Source of the DNA: Bagarius yarrelli
Taxonomy: Eukaryota; Chordata; Actinopteri; Siluriformes; Sisoridae
Assembly (NCBI GenBank): GCA_005784505.1
Contig: VCAZ01000039.1
Coordinates: 1,825,001 to 1,889,000, forward strand
Length of the DNA: 64,000 bases
Direction: 5' to 3'
A program made the position numbers and the translations under genes. Position 1 is the first letter of the stretch. Each line of letters begins with the position of its first letter. Below are positions 35,183 to 46,570 of this stretch, in pieces. Under the pieces are notes generated by a model, which ran no database searches, was not told where the DNA came from, and saw nothing but the letters and a program-made list of their open reading frames with translations.

Positions 35183-35460
35183 TCAGTAATTCCTGATCCA
35201 TCATTTGACGTGTTGTCTCTTCAGGAAAAGGAAATTGGATTCAAACCTTGGGTTAATTTATCAGTCGCTCGAAGCATCCAGACACGATTCTGTTTGGAAA
35301 TGCAGGTATGTATACAGAACATTAATCACACACTCTGCTGTCACCCAGATGAGGATGGGTTCTCCCTTGAGTCTGGTTCCTCTCAAGGGTTTTTACTAAT
35401 ATTATCACAGGAAGATTTTCCTCTCCACCGTTGCTGCAAACCTGCTCGCTGGGCAATATA
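35183..35460 (+). mobile_element. LINE 3' UTR fragment
   Basis: Contains cacccagatgaggatgggtt, ctggttcctctcaagggttt and cctctccaccgttgctgcaa, a UTR signature very common in teleost LINEs. The rest of the element and its ORF are missing. The open frames 35063-35509 and 35205-35399 over it are not genes. Confidence 0.5.
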
Positions 35461-35693
35461 TATTTTTGCGTTAAATGCACTAAACATATTCAAAATTAAT
35501 TTGAATTAATACTAAAATGTAATCGATTACATTTAATAACATTTGGCATCTTTTCTGAAACTTTATTAAAAGGTTTTCAAACTTGATAAAAATCCGCTTG
35601 ATAAAATCCCTAAAGAAAATATCAGTTGATTGTTTTTCCTCTAAATGACATTCAGGGTTTGTTTTTTTTATCGGTGGACAATTATGTCAAAAA

Positions 35694-36371
35694 GGATGTA
35701 ATCGTGGAATAACATCCTTTGTTAATCCTGAATCAACATGTCAATTGACCAATCATAACCATTTGATGTCATCAGCGTGTATCCAGAGACCAAACCTGCC
35801 TCAAGCCATTTATGCATCTATTTTTTGTCCACAAACTAACATTTTTTAACTAATTTAACTAAATGCTGAAAAATTTCTTATTGTCTGAGACTGGAAATTT
35901 ATTGATTCTGGAACAATTTACTGATAATGACGATTCCTGGATTAACATTGAATCACAACATGAAATTAGGCAAACGATATTATAATAATTGATGATAATC
36001 CAGAAACAACCTTAGTAAATTTAGACAGTATTGATTCTATTGACCTAAAAAATAAATAATAAATTTAGACAGTGAATCTTAAACAATCACTAATGAACAA
36101 CTAAATGTTCTAAAATGTTCTGAAACTGTGAAATCTTCACACATTAACTAAACTGCACATACATGTTGTATGTAATTGTTCAGTACAGCATGTAATGTCT
36201 TACATATGTCATTTGACATATTATTATTTCATGTTTTTTTATTTAATGAATTAAATTGTAATATTAATATTATACAATTTGATCGGCACACACTGATGAC
36301 ATCAGATGGTTATGATTGGTTGATTGAAATGTTGATCCAGGAGCAACAAAGGATGTTAATCCAGCATCACA
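35694..36371. mobile_element. Long-TIR element MITE-A, copy 2
   Basis: Same ends and interior as 17599-18539. The left TIR (acatcctttgttaatcctga, aatcataaccatttgatgtc) pairs with the right TIR (gacatcagatggttatgatt, ggatgttaatccagcatcac). Beside each end a subterminal palindrome such as taaca.tcctt.tgtta can form a small hairpin. This copy lacks the extra block and SINE of copy 1: at 36129-36135 the sequence passes directly from gaaactgtgaaa to tcttcacacattaac. It carries its own AT-rich insertion around 36160-36270. Confidence 0.7.
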
Positions 36372-37571
36372 CCAGCATATATTTACACAGGATTTATTGC
36401 TAATTTATAAATAAGCATTGTTTCCTGATTAAGATTTTACTCAAAATGTGTAGGAATATTTATAACATGATATAAGCAAATTAAAAATAGGGTTTTTTTT
36501 AGATAAAAAGTCTAACAGCTTGGTTTAAAGTCACAGGTTAGTGTATTGTGATATGATAGTGTTACAGTCAGCTGCACTTTATATAGTAGTGTTTATTGAT
36601 TCGTCTCTAAGAACCAGTTGTAATGTCAGATTAATGCACTAGACCACTTCCACTAGTGTAGCTCAGACTAACTGGAAATTGTTCCTTTAGGCGGCCATCT
36701 TTTAGCCATAATGCACTTTACGCCCTGCTGATAAGTCATGATTACTCAGGGCGCATGCTGTAATCTGTGCATTAAGTAGTTGGAACTCCGACACAGTGGA
36801 ACTGATTGGGATGTGTCATATTAAGGGGATGGCGACTGCTGCCTTTCCGCCTTTTTATGAGACTTTAAAAACAAAACAAAAAGATTAATAAGTCATTTAA
36901 TCAAGATGTGAGTCCTGAGTCGACTTGCTGTGATAGTCGGTTTTGACGGTGTTATCGGCGTTAAGCCGCAGCACCGGTTATGTCACTTTCCCACAGCGGC
37001 ACCGCCCCACAAAGTTAATTATTAAATATATTTAACGTTATTTAAACGTTATTTTAATGTTATTTTAACTTAACTTTTTTATTAAATAAAATATTAGTAT
37101 ATTAGTTAAATTAGAAACTGAACGCATTGTGCCGAGCGACAGTCACATCACAGATCAGTAGCAGGACGCAAATTTTATTTATCACGTAAGATAATCGTTA
37201 TATCAAAAAAATTGATGAAAGTGAAAGCGAAAATGCGAAAAAGGAGGGAGAGATGTGGGAAAAAAAAAAAACGATGATTGCGGGCAGAACCAGTTTTAGC
37301 AAAACAAAGAAGAGCATTGGAACAAAATGTGGTTTCAACCCGGTTAAGGAAAACAGCCTGAGGGGAGGAAAACTGTTTGTGGTGGTGGCACAAATTCTCC
37401 TGTACCTCCTGCCAGGTGGATAGAGAGTGTAGAGGCAACAAAAGGGGTGAGCCGAGAGGAATACTGGTGGCTTTATAAATGCAGTAGGTGTTGTATTATA
37501 TGTGCTGACTTATTGCTCAGTTGTATAGAGTGAGTCGACTCAAACCTGCTCTTTATTAACCTCTGTTGTTA
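36372..37571. other. Mostly unannotated; repeat-free block 36600-36830
   Basis: No gene recognised. 36600-36830 has balanced composition and is free of repeats. An A run and an open frame with no recognisable domain lie at 37175-37441. Confidence 0.35.
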
Positions 37572-37810
37572 TGTGGTACAGATGGGATATAACCCACGAT
37601 AGTATAAGCAGGAAAAAAGCACATGGATTCATGGATTTAGATCAGATTTTTATCTGTCAATAAGGGCCGAATATTACTGAATAAGCGACGGTGGTGCGTG
37701 ATGTCCACTCAGGTGGACACCAACAGGGATACTCAGGTGGACAGTGTTTTGCCGTGTATAGTGTGAATGCAGATATCGGATACAGATTAGTTTAAAAAAG
37801 ATGTAAGCTA
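37572..37810 (-). mobile_element. MITE-B copy 2, internally deleted
   Basis: The left part (gtacagatgggatataaccc, aaaaaagcacatggattc) matches the complement of the right end of the 52-kb copy. The right part (ttttgccgtgtatagtgtga, atgcagatatcggatacaga) matches the complement of its left end. The 300-500 bp middle is missing. The junction lies between two caggtgga repeats (37710 and 37735), which suggests deletion by short homology. Confidence 0.6.
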
Positions 37811-37840
37811 CATTATGCCATTTTATGGGAATGTTACAGT

Positions 37841-37985
37841 AGTTTACATCTACATTTCAGCACTTATCCAACTGAGCAGTTAAGGCTCATTGGCACAGCA
37901 GTGGTAGCTTGGCGGAGCTTGCAATCGAAACCACAATCACCCGGTTAACAGTTTGACACCTTGACTACTGAGCTACAACCTCCCT
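37841..37985 (-). mobile_element. SINE-A copy, antisense, diverged
   Basis: Complement of tail and body (cagcacttatccaactgagc), B-box region (gagcttgcaatcgaaaccac) and head (gactactgagctacaacctc). It begins about 30 bp after the MITE-B copy. Confidence 0.75.
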
Positions 37986-38011
37986 GCATGACTGAATGAG
38001 CAGCCTGAACA

Positions 38012-38055
38012 ACGGTACCAATGATCAAGTGTACAAGTGTTTCTAATAACGAATG
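38012..38055. mobile_element. Possible Tc1-like terminus
   Basis: caagtgtacaagtgtttcta then ataacgaatg resembles the complement of the tactggccactttaataggaa terminus seen at 27057 (expected form: ggtgttcctaataaagtggc). Short and diverged; low confidence. Confidence 0.3.
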
Positions 38056-38484
38056 AGGACTGAGATACTGTAACTGTCTTCCATTTTCTTTTCCAACACT
38101 TAAATTATTTCTCCAGGATATAATATTATGGAGTTCTGGCCCAGACGGTATTTCCTTCTTTTACCGCTGAGCAAATTAAGTTTATGGCCCTCGATTTATC
38201 CTGTAATATAATATAAAGGTTATTTTAGATTGGATAATAATACCGACGAAATGCACACCAGGAAGCTATTAAAATAGAAAGGCTGAATGTCAGTTAAGAA
38301 ATTCAAGCTACTTTAAGTCATTAAATCTCCTGTACAGACTGTGTAAATATAAGAGCAGTAAACAAAAGTGTGGCTCACACATAAAGAGAAAACACACACA
38401 TCAACGATATGTTTTCGAAAAGTTCTATAAATTCAGTATCGCTTAATTTCGTTCTTGGCAGATTTTCTAATCTAATTTTTTAAA

Positions 38485-38599
38485 GCAGGTGAAGGTTACT
38501 CAGGGGCCCATTGGTGGCAGCTTGGTGGTGGTGGGAATTAAAGCCTACGATCTTCTGATTATTAGTCTATTAGTATTAGATTATTAAGCTACCACTTCT
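38485..38599 (-). mobile_element. SINE-A copy, antisense, truncated
   Basis: Body caggggcccattggtggcag, B-box region gtgggaattaaagcctacga and head attattaagctaccacttct in complement. The tail is missing, and the A-box region carries a small attagtctattagtatt duplication. Confidence 0.75.
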
Positions 38600-39126
38600 A
38601 CATTAACAGCTGCACAGAGAAGAAGTTGAATGAGCCGTGGGATTAAATGGAGTGCACAACAACGATGCTCCGGCGGTCCTGGCATTTAAACCCGACCGCT
38701 CGGTTGTGACACGGAATCTTAAACAGAGCCACTGCTGAATACTTCCGCTAGCGAGAAGTTTAGTAGTTTGGCTAAATCAAATGTAATTTATTCTATTTTG
38801 TTCACACATGTCTGGAAAGGTGTTTATTAGCTGATTAGGGGCTGATAAAGGGGGTGTTAGAATGAGTTCGAGGCGATGGCGGTGATAGAGGCGGTTCCCT
38901 AGACGACGTTGATCATTGCAATTTGATTTGTTTGCCAAAAACTAAACTTCCTAACAAAATGTTGTGAGAATATGGGCTGTATTGCATTATGGATGTAAAC
39001 AACTATGCATTTACGCCAAATAGACCTGACCATCACATGCATACGTGATCTCACTCTTCAATAATAATATTCACACTTCCAGAAATACTTTTCCTAGCAG
39101 ATTTTGGAGTGTAACTGTGATAATCG

Positions 39127-39321
39127 TTTACATTTACATTTACAGCATTTGCCAGACGCTCTTATCCAAAGCAACTTACAATTATTTTGTAATAAAACTG
39201 AGCCTTTGGGGGTTACGGCCCCTTGCATAGGGGCCCAGCATTGGCAATTTGGTGAGGTTGGGAATCAGACCCACAATCTTCTGGTTAGCAGAACAACACC
39301 TTAACCACTAAGCCACCATTT
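39127..39321 (-). mobile_element. SINE-A copy, antisense, near full length
   Basis: Complement of tail (gcatttgccagacgctctta), body (actgagcctttgggggttac) and B box (ttgggaatcagacccacaat), then the head (ccttaaccactaagccacca). About 195 bp. Confidence 0.88.
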
Positions 39322-41165
39322 GGCGAAATCAGACACTAATGTTGGGTGAGGAGGTCTGGGGTTCAGTCAATGTTCCAGTTTATCCCAAAGGTGTTCTTTA
39401 GGGTGGATTGTACCTTATTGGGGTTATTCTATTCCATGGACCTCATGGTCTTAGTTTCAGTGAAGGAATAATATCATTAATAAAAATATATACTAGACAA
39501 CTTAGTGGAGATAGTTTGAGGCGTGCATCTGAACTGGGATCCATTCATTGGCATTTATTTATTTAATTTGAGTCCCTATCTGATCAGGGTTACAATTATA
39601 CTGTATATCACCGACAAGGGCAACTGAAACTAGTTAAACTAGTAGCTAAATGTAGTATTTTCAGCACTAAACAGATACAGATAGTAGCAGTGTAGTAAAC
39701 CTTTGACTTTTAAACGTTTTACCAACATTACATTTAGGGCTGTGGGAACATATTTTATCATAGGGTGCTGAGGGGTGGGGTTTGAGGTTGCAGGGTGGTG
39801 CAATGGAGGAGGATTTTTTTGTACTATTTAAATATCCTAGCTGTCAGTAGGGGATGCTGCCGCAAACTCAGGACCACTTGTTTCCAAGGTTATGCTTACT
39901 TTACAATTGAAGTTATTACCACCACGTGTCATGTTCTAAATATCATCAGATTCCATCGTTTACATCCCTCAGGTGAAGCAGCTGCGTTGCCTGCCTTGTT
40001 ATTCTGGTGAAATGAGTCAGTGAAATGGATAGACGCTGCCGTCATATCAACGCAGCTGCAGGGGAAGTGTAATTTCAGCACATTACGACTGCCTTCAGAC
40101 GCTGCAGATAAATCCATAATTGTTTGCTTTAGCATGTTTGTAAACAAATGGCATCTAGTAAAGATATCTTAAATAAAGAAAAATGTCATTTGTAACATAG
40201 AGGCCTAAAAAAAACCAATAGACTAAGAGGATGTTCTTCACAGCATGTCTTTTATGCAATTAATTTCGTTATTTTACACAGAGTAAAATTTTCACAAATA
40301 GAGAACGACATGGTCGATAAAAACAGCTCAACTTTTCTGAAAGTTGCAAGCACACCGCGGGTCATGTGACAAGAACTAACCAATCAGCTTCCTCACCTTT
40401 TCCATTACAAAGAATCCTCAGCAGTTAAGTGAAGGAGCAGTCCTTTATTGTGTTTTCTTTTTATTTCTTTGTAAAGAAATTTTGTAGCAGATTTACAGAA
40501 AGGGTGGAAATCAGAGGCTAAATTTTCCCTGTGCATACGACGACCGAGGGAAAAAAAAAAAAAAAAGGAAAAACTTTGCAGCTATTTTTTTCTACGATTT
40601 TCAGGCAGGATATATGAACACAAGAAGAAAAAAGACCAAAGCAACAATTATCTCTAATAGAGCAACAATATCTTCATTAACATTATTTGTTATGTTTTTT
40701 TGATTTGTATTAATTATTAAAATATTTTCCTATATGTATGATTATTTTTAGTGGAAAAGCTTATTACAGCTAATTAAGTCCATACTTACGTCTGCCAACG
40801 AACAGTCCTAAGGGTGTAAAAATATATAGAGGCATTTTGCATAGGGTGAAAAGGTGACAAAATATTTTTAAAGATGAAACTGTTATTAAACTGCAGCTAC
40901 AGACTGTCAGGATAATTAACCAACGCACCTGCTTCTAAGCAGGAGAAGTGTGTGTTGTGACAAGAGAGGTGATTGTACATAATTGGGCAGTGATGGTATT
41001 TGTTTCAGTACATTGGCCACTAAGTGTTAACCAGAATGATTGGATGACTGTAGAATCTACCCAGCATTTTAGATCAGTTACAAAGAAATTTGCAATAAAA
41101 AGATTTTTTTTTTTTTCTTCCGATGTATTTATAATCATCGTGACATCACCAGAGTTCAGCTCATA
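39322..41165. other. Mostly unannotated; repeat-free block 39950-40150
   Basis: No gene or recognised element. 39950-40150 is repeat-free and less AT-rich, containing tgtttgtaaacaaa, a palindromic forkhead-like word. An A run lies at 40551-40566. Confidence 0.35.
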
Positions 41166-41820
41166 ATAATATTAATGTGGTAACAATTTAGAATAATGGC
41201 CTAAAGCTAACAAATAACTATGCAGGAAGTAATAGGTAGTACTATATTAACACTTAAATTAATGCTGTAAAGTAATAAAGAATCGAGATTAACTAGATAG
41301 TTAACTAATCGATGACAAAGATAGTTAGCTAATTGATGACAAAGATAGTTAGCTAAACAATGGCAAAGATAGTTAGCTAATCAATGGCAAAGATAGTTAG
41401 CTAATCGATGACAAAGATAGTTAGCTAAACAATGGCAAAGATAGTTAGCTAATCGATGACAAAGATAGTTAACTAATCGATGACAAAGATAGTTAGCTAA
41501 TTGATGACAAAGATAGTTAGCTAAACAATGGCAAAGATAGTTAGCTAATCAATGATGAGGACAGTTAGCTAATTAATGACAAAGTTAGTTAGCTAATCGA
41601 TGACAAATGGATATGATCCTGACAACCTTATAATTGGATTTTTTTTTTGGTAATTATCCAATAACTAATAAAGAACCACCTTTGTTCTAAATTAGCTAAT
41701 ACTTACTGCTTAGATAATCTCGCTTCTATATTAATTAACAGTATTAATCTAAGTGTTAATGTAGTACTACCAATTACTTCCTGTATACTATATATAGTTA
41801 CTAGTGTACCATTAATGTTA
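41166..41820. mobile_element. Foldback element: long inverted repeats around a minisatellite
   Basis: The left arm (41166-41296) and the reverse complement of the right arm (41690-41820) match. The best block is caggaagtaataggtagtac at 41223 against caggaagtaattggtagtac in the complement of 41760-41783, continuing through .attaacactta.attaat. The outer ends also match (taatattaatg against taacattaatg). A 24-bp minisatellite (41296-41606) lies between them, with no coding region. Structure known: non-autonomous DNA elements with tandem repeats inside exist. This one cannot be assigned to a superfamily, and no target duplication is clear. Confidence 0.7.
41296..41606. repeat. 24-bp minisatellite with seven-unit higher-order pattern
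   Basis: About 13 units of aaagatagttagctaatcga + tgac and variants. The variable half (aatcgatgac, aattgatgac, aaacaatggc, aatcaatggc) occurs in the same order at units 1-4 and 8-11, so a 168-bp block of seven units appears to have been duplicated. Each unit carries the palindrome ttagctaa. The last units diverge (gatgaggacagttagc). There are no unique spacers. Confidence 0.92.
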
Positions 41821-42146
41821 TAGTCCACTTTTATATGATTATACAGCTTTGGATATGATTCCTGGAGTCCTCCAGAGAGGATACACCCATCTTAAATGTC
41901 CACAGCTCGAACGACGCCAATGGTCTCATGAATCATTTAGAGTTACTTGGCTTTGCACAAGAGTAAACGTTGAGACAAAAAAAAAAAAAACCTACACAGT
42001 GCTCTTCCTTTTGTTCGCATGTCTGTTTATTTATAGCTACTTAACATGAAGAAAAATCACCTGGAAGAGGTAATTTAGCAGTTTGCACTGAGTCTACCAG
42101 GACCCCTGACTGCATACTTAATTTGTTTAGCGATATTATAAAAGGA

Positions 42147-42192
42147 AGAGAGAGAAAGTATGTAAGAGCGAGAGAGAGAGACAGAGAGAGAC
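42147..42192. repeat. GA purine tract
   Basis: A short GA repeat with a few interruptions. Confidence 0.8.
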
Positions 42193-42699
42193 CTTTATTT
42201 TCAATGCAGCTTATTGAGCTTTAATTGCTGGAACATGTGGTATCCTTTTTATTTATCTTCAGGCCAATATATATATATATATAGCTAATCACTTAAAAAA
42301 AACAATCAGGAAAGAAAAGTAGCACAAATGAGATATTAGTCAAGATGCTCTTGCTGCATTTTCACCATTCAGGAAAAAGCATCATTATAGTAAATTTTCC
42401 ATCCAGGTTAATAGTTTGCTGTTATCTATGTCGGTACCAGAGACCAAAAAAATGTCCATGTTCTACACTGAGTTTCTTTATTATGTGACACCTTACAGTG
42501 ATAAGTAAAGACTCAAATGGAAGTAGACACTTGGTTTATTTTATTTTTCTAGCATATCAGGGATGATATATTTAGAAAAAAATGTAATCAACAGTAATAT
42601 CCAATCCCTTACTGCTTGTTCATTTTATCCCCAAAATACTGTGTCCATAAAAGTGTCCAGACTAATTTAATATCAGACTGTTTATTAGTAGAAAAAACG

Positions 42700-42864
42700 T
42701 AGGAAACTAGTAGATCAGTGGTTAAGGACATGGCTTGCTGACTGGAAAATTGTGGGTTCAATGACCAGCATTACCAAGCTACCACTGCTGGGCCCCTGAG
42801 AAAGACCCTTAACCCTCAACTGCTTAGTCGATCTGGGTGTCTACCAAATACCAGAAATGTAAAT
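42700..42864 (+). mobile_element. SINE-A copy, tail shortened
   Basis: tagtagatcagtggttaagg, gactggaaaattgtgggttc, ccactgctgggcccctgaga and the tail remnant ctgggtgtctaccaaatacc. The 'gtaagtcgctctgg' part is deleted. Confidence 0.82.
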
Positions 42865-42907
42865 CAACATCAATGTACTCTTAAAAATCATTAGCATTAT
42901 TTGTCAG

Positions 42908-43060
42908 AGGAGGTGGTGGCACATTGGCCTGCTATCTGGAAGATTGTTGGTTTAAATACCACTGCTGGGCCCCTGAGCCAGGCCCTTAACCCCTTATTGA
43001 GATACATGTAAGTCGCTCTGTATAAGTGCGTCTGCCAAATGCTGCAAATGTAAATGTAAT
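42908..43060 (+). mobile_element. SINE-A copy, tandem to the previous one
   Basis: ggaggtggtggcacattggc, ccactgctgggcccctgagc and gtaagtcgctctgtataagt then gtctgccaaatgctgcaaat. It has lost the gttaaggtgtt piece of the A-box region and part of the B box. It lies only 43 bp after another copy on the same strand. Confidence 0.85.
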
Positions 43061-44681
43061 TTATCCTGTCATGATGACATAAATGCTTGCGGTGCTCAAT
43101 GAAATGACAGTACAAACTATTACAATGCAGTCACATCTGAATAGAGTCCAAAAGCAGGCCAGATGGTGGACGTGATGATGCGGTTCAGTGAAGCGTTGTT
43201 AGATGACTCTAGGTAACCGGAAACATCTGGACACTACTGCGTACTGTGAAAGCCTCCTGCCAATAGCAACACGTTAAAGCAACTAGAAATCATTTTTATC
43301 CTTTTTCGACAATAAGTAATTATAACATCGTTTTCAGATTCACTATTTGGAAGTAAAGTCTGGAAAAGTATTTATTTAAATACCCGTCTAAGAGCTACAG
43401 GGTTGGGTTTTTTTTGCGTGTGTGTACCTTTAGAGCCCTGGGACACCATAAATATTGGAAAAAGCTTTCTGTGGTGAAGAAACACTCGGTTTTATCCTGG
43501 TAGTTTTCTCATGTTCAAGCCGGGATTTTTTGGCCCTATTAAAGCCCCTGGCATGTCCTTATACAGGAGAAAAAATGAATTGCAATGCACATGAAAATTA
43601 TTTTGCAATTTATTAGTAAGGAAGTGTCTATATGTATGCAGTGCTATTGGCACGGACTGTATACACTTTATTTCGATCTATTCTTTGGAGAAGTAAGCGC
43701 TTTATAAATTGGGGTCTGTGAAGCGAAACTAGAACCTTAGATTTGTTTTAGATTGCTACATTAGTGGAAATTGAACTCAAGGTATTATATTCATCGCTGA
43801 GTTCTTAAGAGTTTTAAGTGGATGCTTAGAGTAGCTGAAAAAAAGCCTTTTAAAAACCCCTAAAATATATAATTTACCCAATAAATAAAGCGTAAGTGGT
43901 AGTTTATTGGAGCTGTTGAACTCATTTGACTCTCGAGACTAATATGTAAATTGTTAGACTATGTTCATGTGCACAGCATATGTTCTGAGGGGGGCAGAAA
44001 TTAAAAGTAGTGCTAAAGATGGCGGCAAAAACGCTGACGTTATGTCATGCAAATGTTTTCTTTCGGAGGAATGATAATAGTAATCACCCACTGACCCCAT
44101 GAGCCACCTGTTCACCAGCTTATTCAGGCAATTATCCAATTAGCTAATCGTTTGATGGGAGTGTTTTGCATATAATCATACAGGCACAGGTTGGGATGAA
44201 TATCTGCTTGTTTTTGTTAGCATTCAGGACCATATTATCCTGACCAACTCTATTTGCCCCCAAACATGCAGGAAACCTATATATTGCCTACATATAACCT
44301 ACCAGCTGCTACAACTAACTATTTCAAAATTTGACTAATCAGGTCAGAGAACCAGTTGCCATTTTTTTTGCCCCTCCATCCCTTATGCTTTCTTGCATAG
44401 TTGAGTGTCTTAGCCTTATTTACCAGTTATAGCCAGACTTCTCTGGACAGAGGATAAGCGTAGCTGGGTCCTACTTGTTTCCGCCAGTTCATTGCTCATG
44501 TCACTGCTGGCCATCTTCCCATGTCAAAGGGAAATAAGTATTATCTTTCATCTGCTGCATTGAGTTCTCCAACCACTGCGTCTATGGTACTCAAGACTGA
44601 CTGTTTCCTGGTGCTTTTACAAAATAGTTGCCTCCTGCACAACTATTTGAACTATTTGTACATTTCAGGTAGCGAATGTGT
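43061..44681. other. Unannotated sequence
   Basis: No gene or recognised element. Frames at 43954-44139 and 44521-44727 (the latter partly in the next SINE) have no recognisable domain. Confidence 0.4.
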
Positions 44682-44878
44682 TTCATTTACATTTCTGGCG
44701 TTTGGCAGACGCTTTTATCCAGAGTGACTTACATTTATTTTCATTATACAACTGAGCAATTGAGGTTAAGTGACTTGCTCAGGGGCCCAGCTGTGATAAT
44801 TTGGTGGTACTGGGAATCAAACCCTATAATCTTCCGGTTAGCAGTCCAACACTTTAACTACTGAGCCACCACTTCCCC
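44682..44878 (-). mobile_element. SINE-A copy, antisense, full length
   Basis: Complement of tail (ggcagacgcttttatccaga, gtgacttacatttatt), body (actgagcaattgaggttaag, aggggcccagctgtgataat), B box (actgggaatcaaaccctata) and head (gcagtccaacactttaacta, ctgagccaccacttcccc). It is the best preserved antisense copy, at about 197 bp. Confidence 0.9.
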
Positions 44879-45216
44879 AAGGTACAGTAGTTTTAAACTA
44901 CTGTAAATGTAAAAATGATAATTGCTCTGCAATTATAAACAAATAAAAGATATATTTTTCAAAGCTTTTTTACTTTACAGCGTTTTTCCAAAACTGCATA
45001 GAATATTTGCACGGTATTGTAGATTAGAGCAGAGGAAAATACCGTAGGATGTAAAAACAACCCGCAGTTAGCAGTGTAAGTGGTTCGTTCTACATATTTT
45101 AGTGTAAAATGGCAAAAATGTGCCAAAACTGCAAAGCGAGAGCAATGATGTGTGCAGAGTGAGTGGAAAAGCATCGAAAAACTACACAAGTCATAAAATC
45201 TTGATGAGGATGAGCT

Positions 45217-45248
<32 letters not shown>

Positions 45249-46564
45249 CTACATCAGGTACTTCAGATAGCCGGCAGTAGGAAACTAAAGCTCTCATGGA
45301 CAGGGATTAGATTGGAATCTGAAGATTGTAAAAAAAAAAGACCAGGTGATGTTTTTTTGTCTCAGTTTTCAGGTGATTTTGCGTATAGAGGTGTACTGCA
45401 GAGCCAAGCGAGCAGATCAGGAGCTGTCCACACAAACGGGTGCTGAAATCTAATGTAACCATCCACCATTATAGTGGGTTTTAGGGTTTCTTTTTTTTTT
45501 TTTTTTGCATTTCAGAATAAATTCTTTCCTATTATTGTTAAGCGCTGGAAGAAAAAAAAAAAAGTCAACAATTTTGATCGCATGTTTTGGGTTTTTTTTC
45601 ACTCTAAATCAATCACACGAAATTTCGGCATCCTGCACATTTATAATGACTAAACAATTCTCTCAAACTGTTTTTTCCGTGATTGAAAAATAGAAATAAA
45701 TAAATAATTAAAGCAGTTCATGAGAAGAAAATACTCGCCAATGGCACCCTTTTCCAGATCTAATTGTAGATTTTTTGTAGAATTGTTTTTTAAATTTTAT
45801 TCAGTAATAAATGTCAAACCGGCTTTTTTTTTGCTGTACAAAATACAAACATCATAAAAAAGTGAGTTTTGTGGAAAAGGTAAAAACTGAAATCTATATT
45901 AAAATAATACTATTGAATAAATACTCTGAGAATAATTTATTTTTAAGAGCAGTTTATTAACCCCAGGAGACAGCATAGAGCAGCATGTTTTTTTTCCTTT
46001 TTCTCCAAACAAAGACTTAATTGCGTCTCGATCGATTCGCTCTGGTCCGATATTTTTATTCAAAATTCTCAGCTCTGGGCTGGATGTCTTTTTTTCCTGC
46101 TGTAATCTTGTCTAAGCTGATTACGAAAGTCCCCAACGCCTCCAATGTGTCTGGCACAGGACAACATTCAAATACTAGACAAAGAGAAAAGTGTGCCGAG
46201 CTAAAACAAGTCTGAAATTGCAGAGGAACCGAGTGAAGGAATGTGCTCAGCGGTACGATCTTCTGCCAAAACCCAACTATTAAATGAATGTTTGCACGTT
46301 TTTCCCCCCACAACTCTGCCAAGCATACGCTTCACTGGAAGATACAAACCCGCAGCTACAGTATCAACTGCCCCGGGGACTCGTGGTTATGGCAAACCCG
46401 AGGAACAAAGTGGCAATTAAAGCAAAAAAAGTGATAATAAGAGAAGGCTGATGCCGCATGCAGGCAAAGCAAGCAATTACCACACAAGTGAAAGAAGCCT
46501 ACTGTGTTTCTCTGGCAGCGCTCCCAGCTCCATGCTCCTACGTCTGGTGTAAAGTCGGTCGCGG
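44879..46564. other. Mostly unannotated; homopolymers and repeat-free block 46020-46480
   Basis: An A run of 27 bases lies at 45222-45248 and a T run of 19 near 45488-45506. 46020-46480 is repeat-free and less AT-rich than its surroundings; weak regulatory candidate, see findings. No gene recognised. Confidence 0.35.
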
Positions 46565-46570
46565 GGAGAG

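Noticed and set aside
41296..41606. CRISPR-like array (regular 24-bp repeats)
   Set aside because: The repeats are directly adjacent with no unique spacers, no cas genes exist, and the DNA is vertebrate. It is a minisatellite.
45222..45248. Poly(A) tail of a processed pseudogene
   Set aside because: No upstream coding remnant or polyadenylation signal arrangement and no target duplication could be found.
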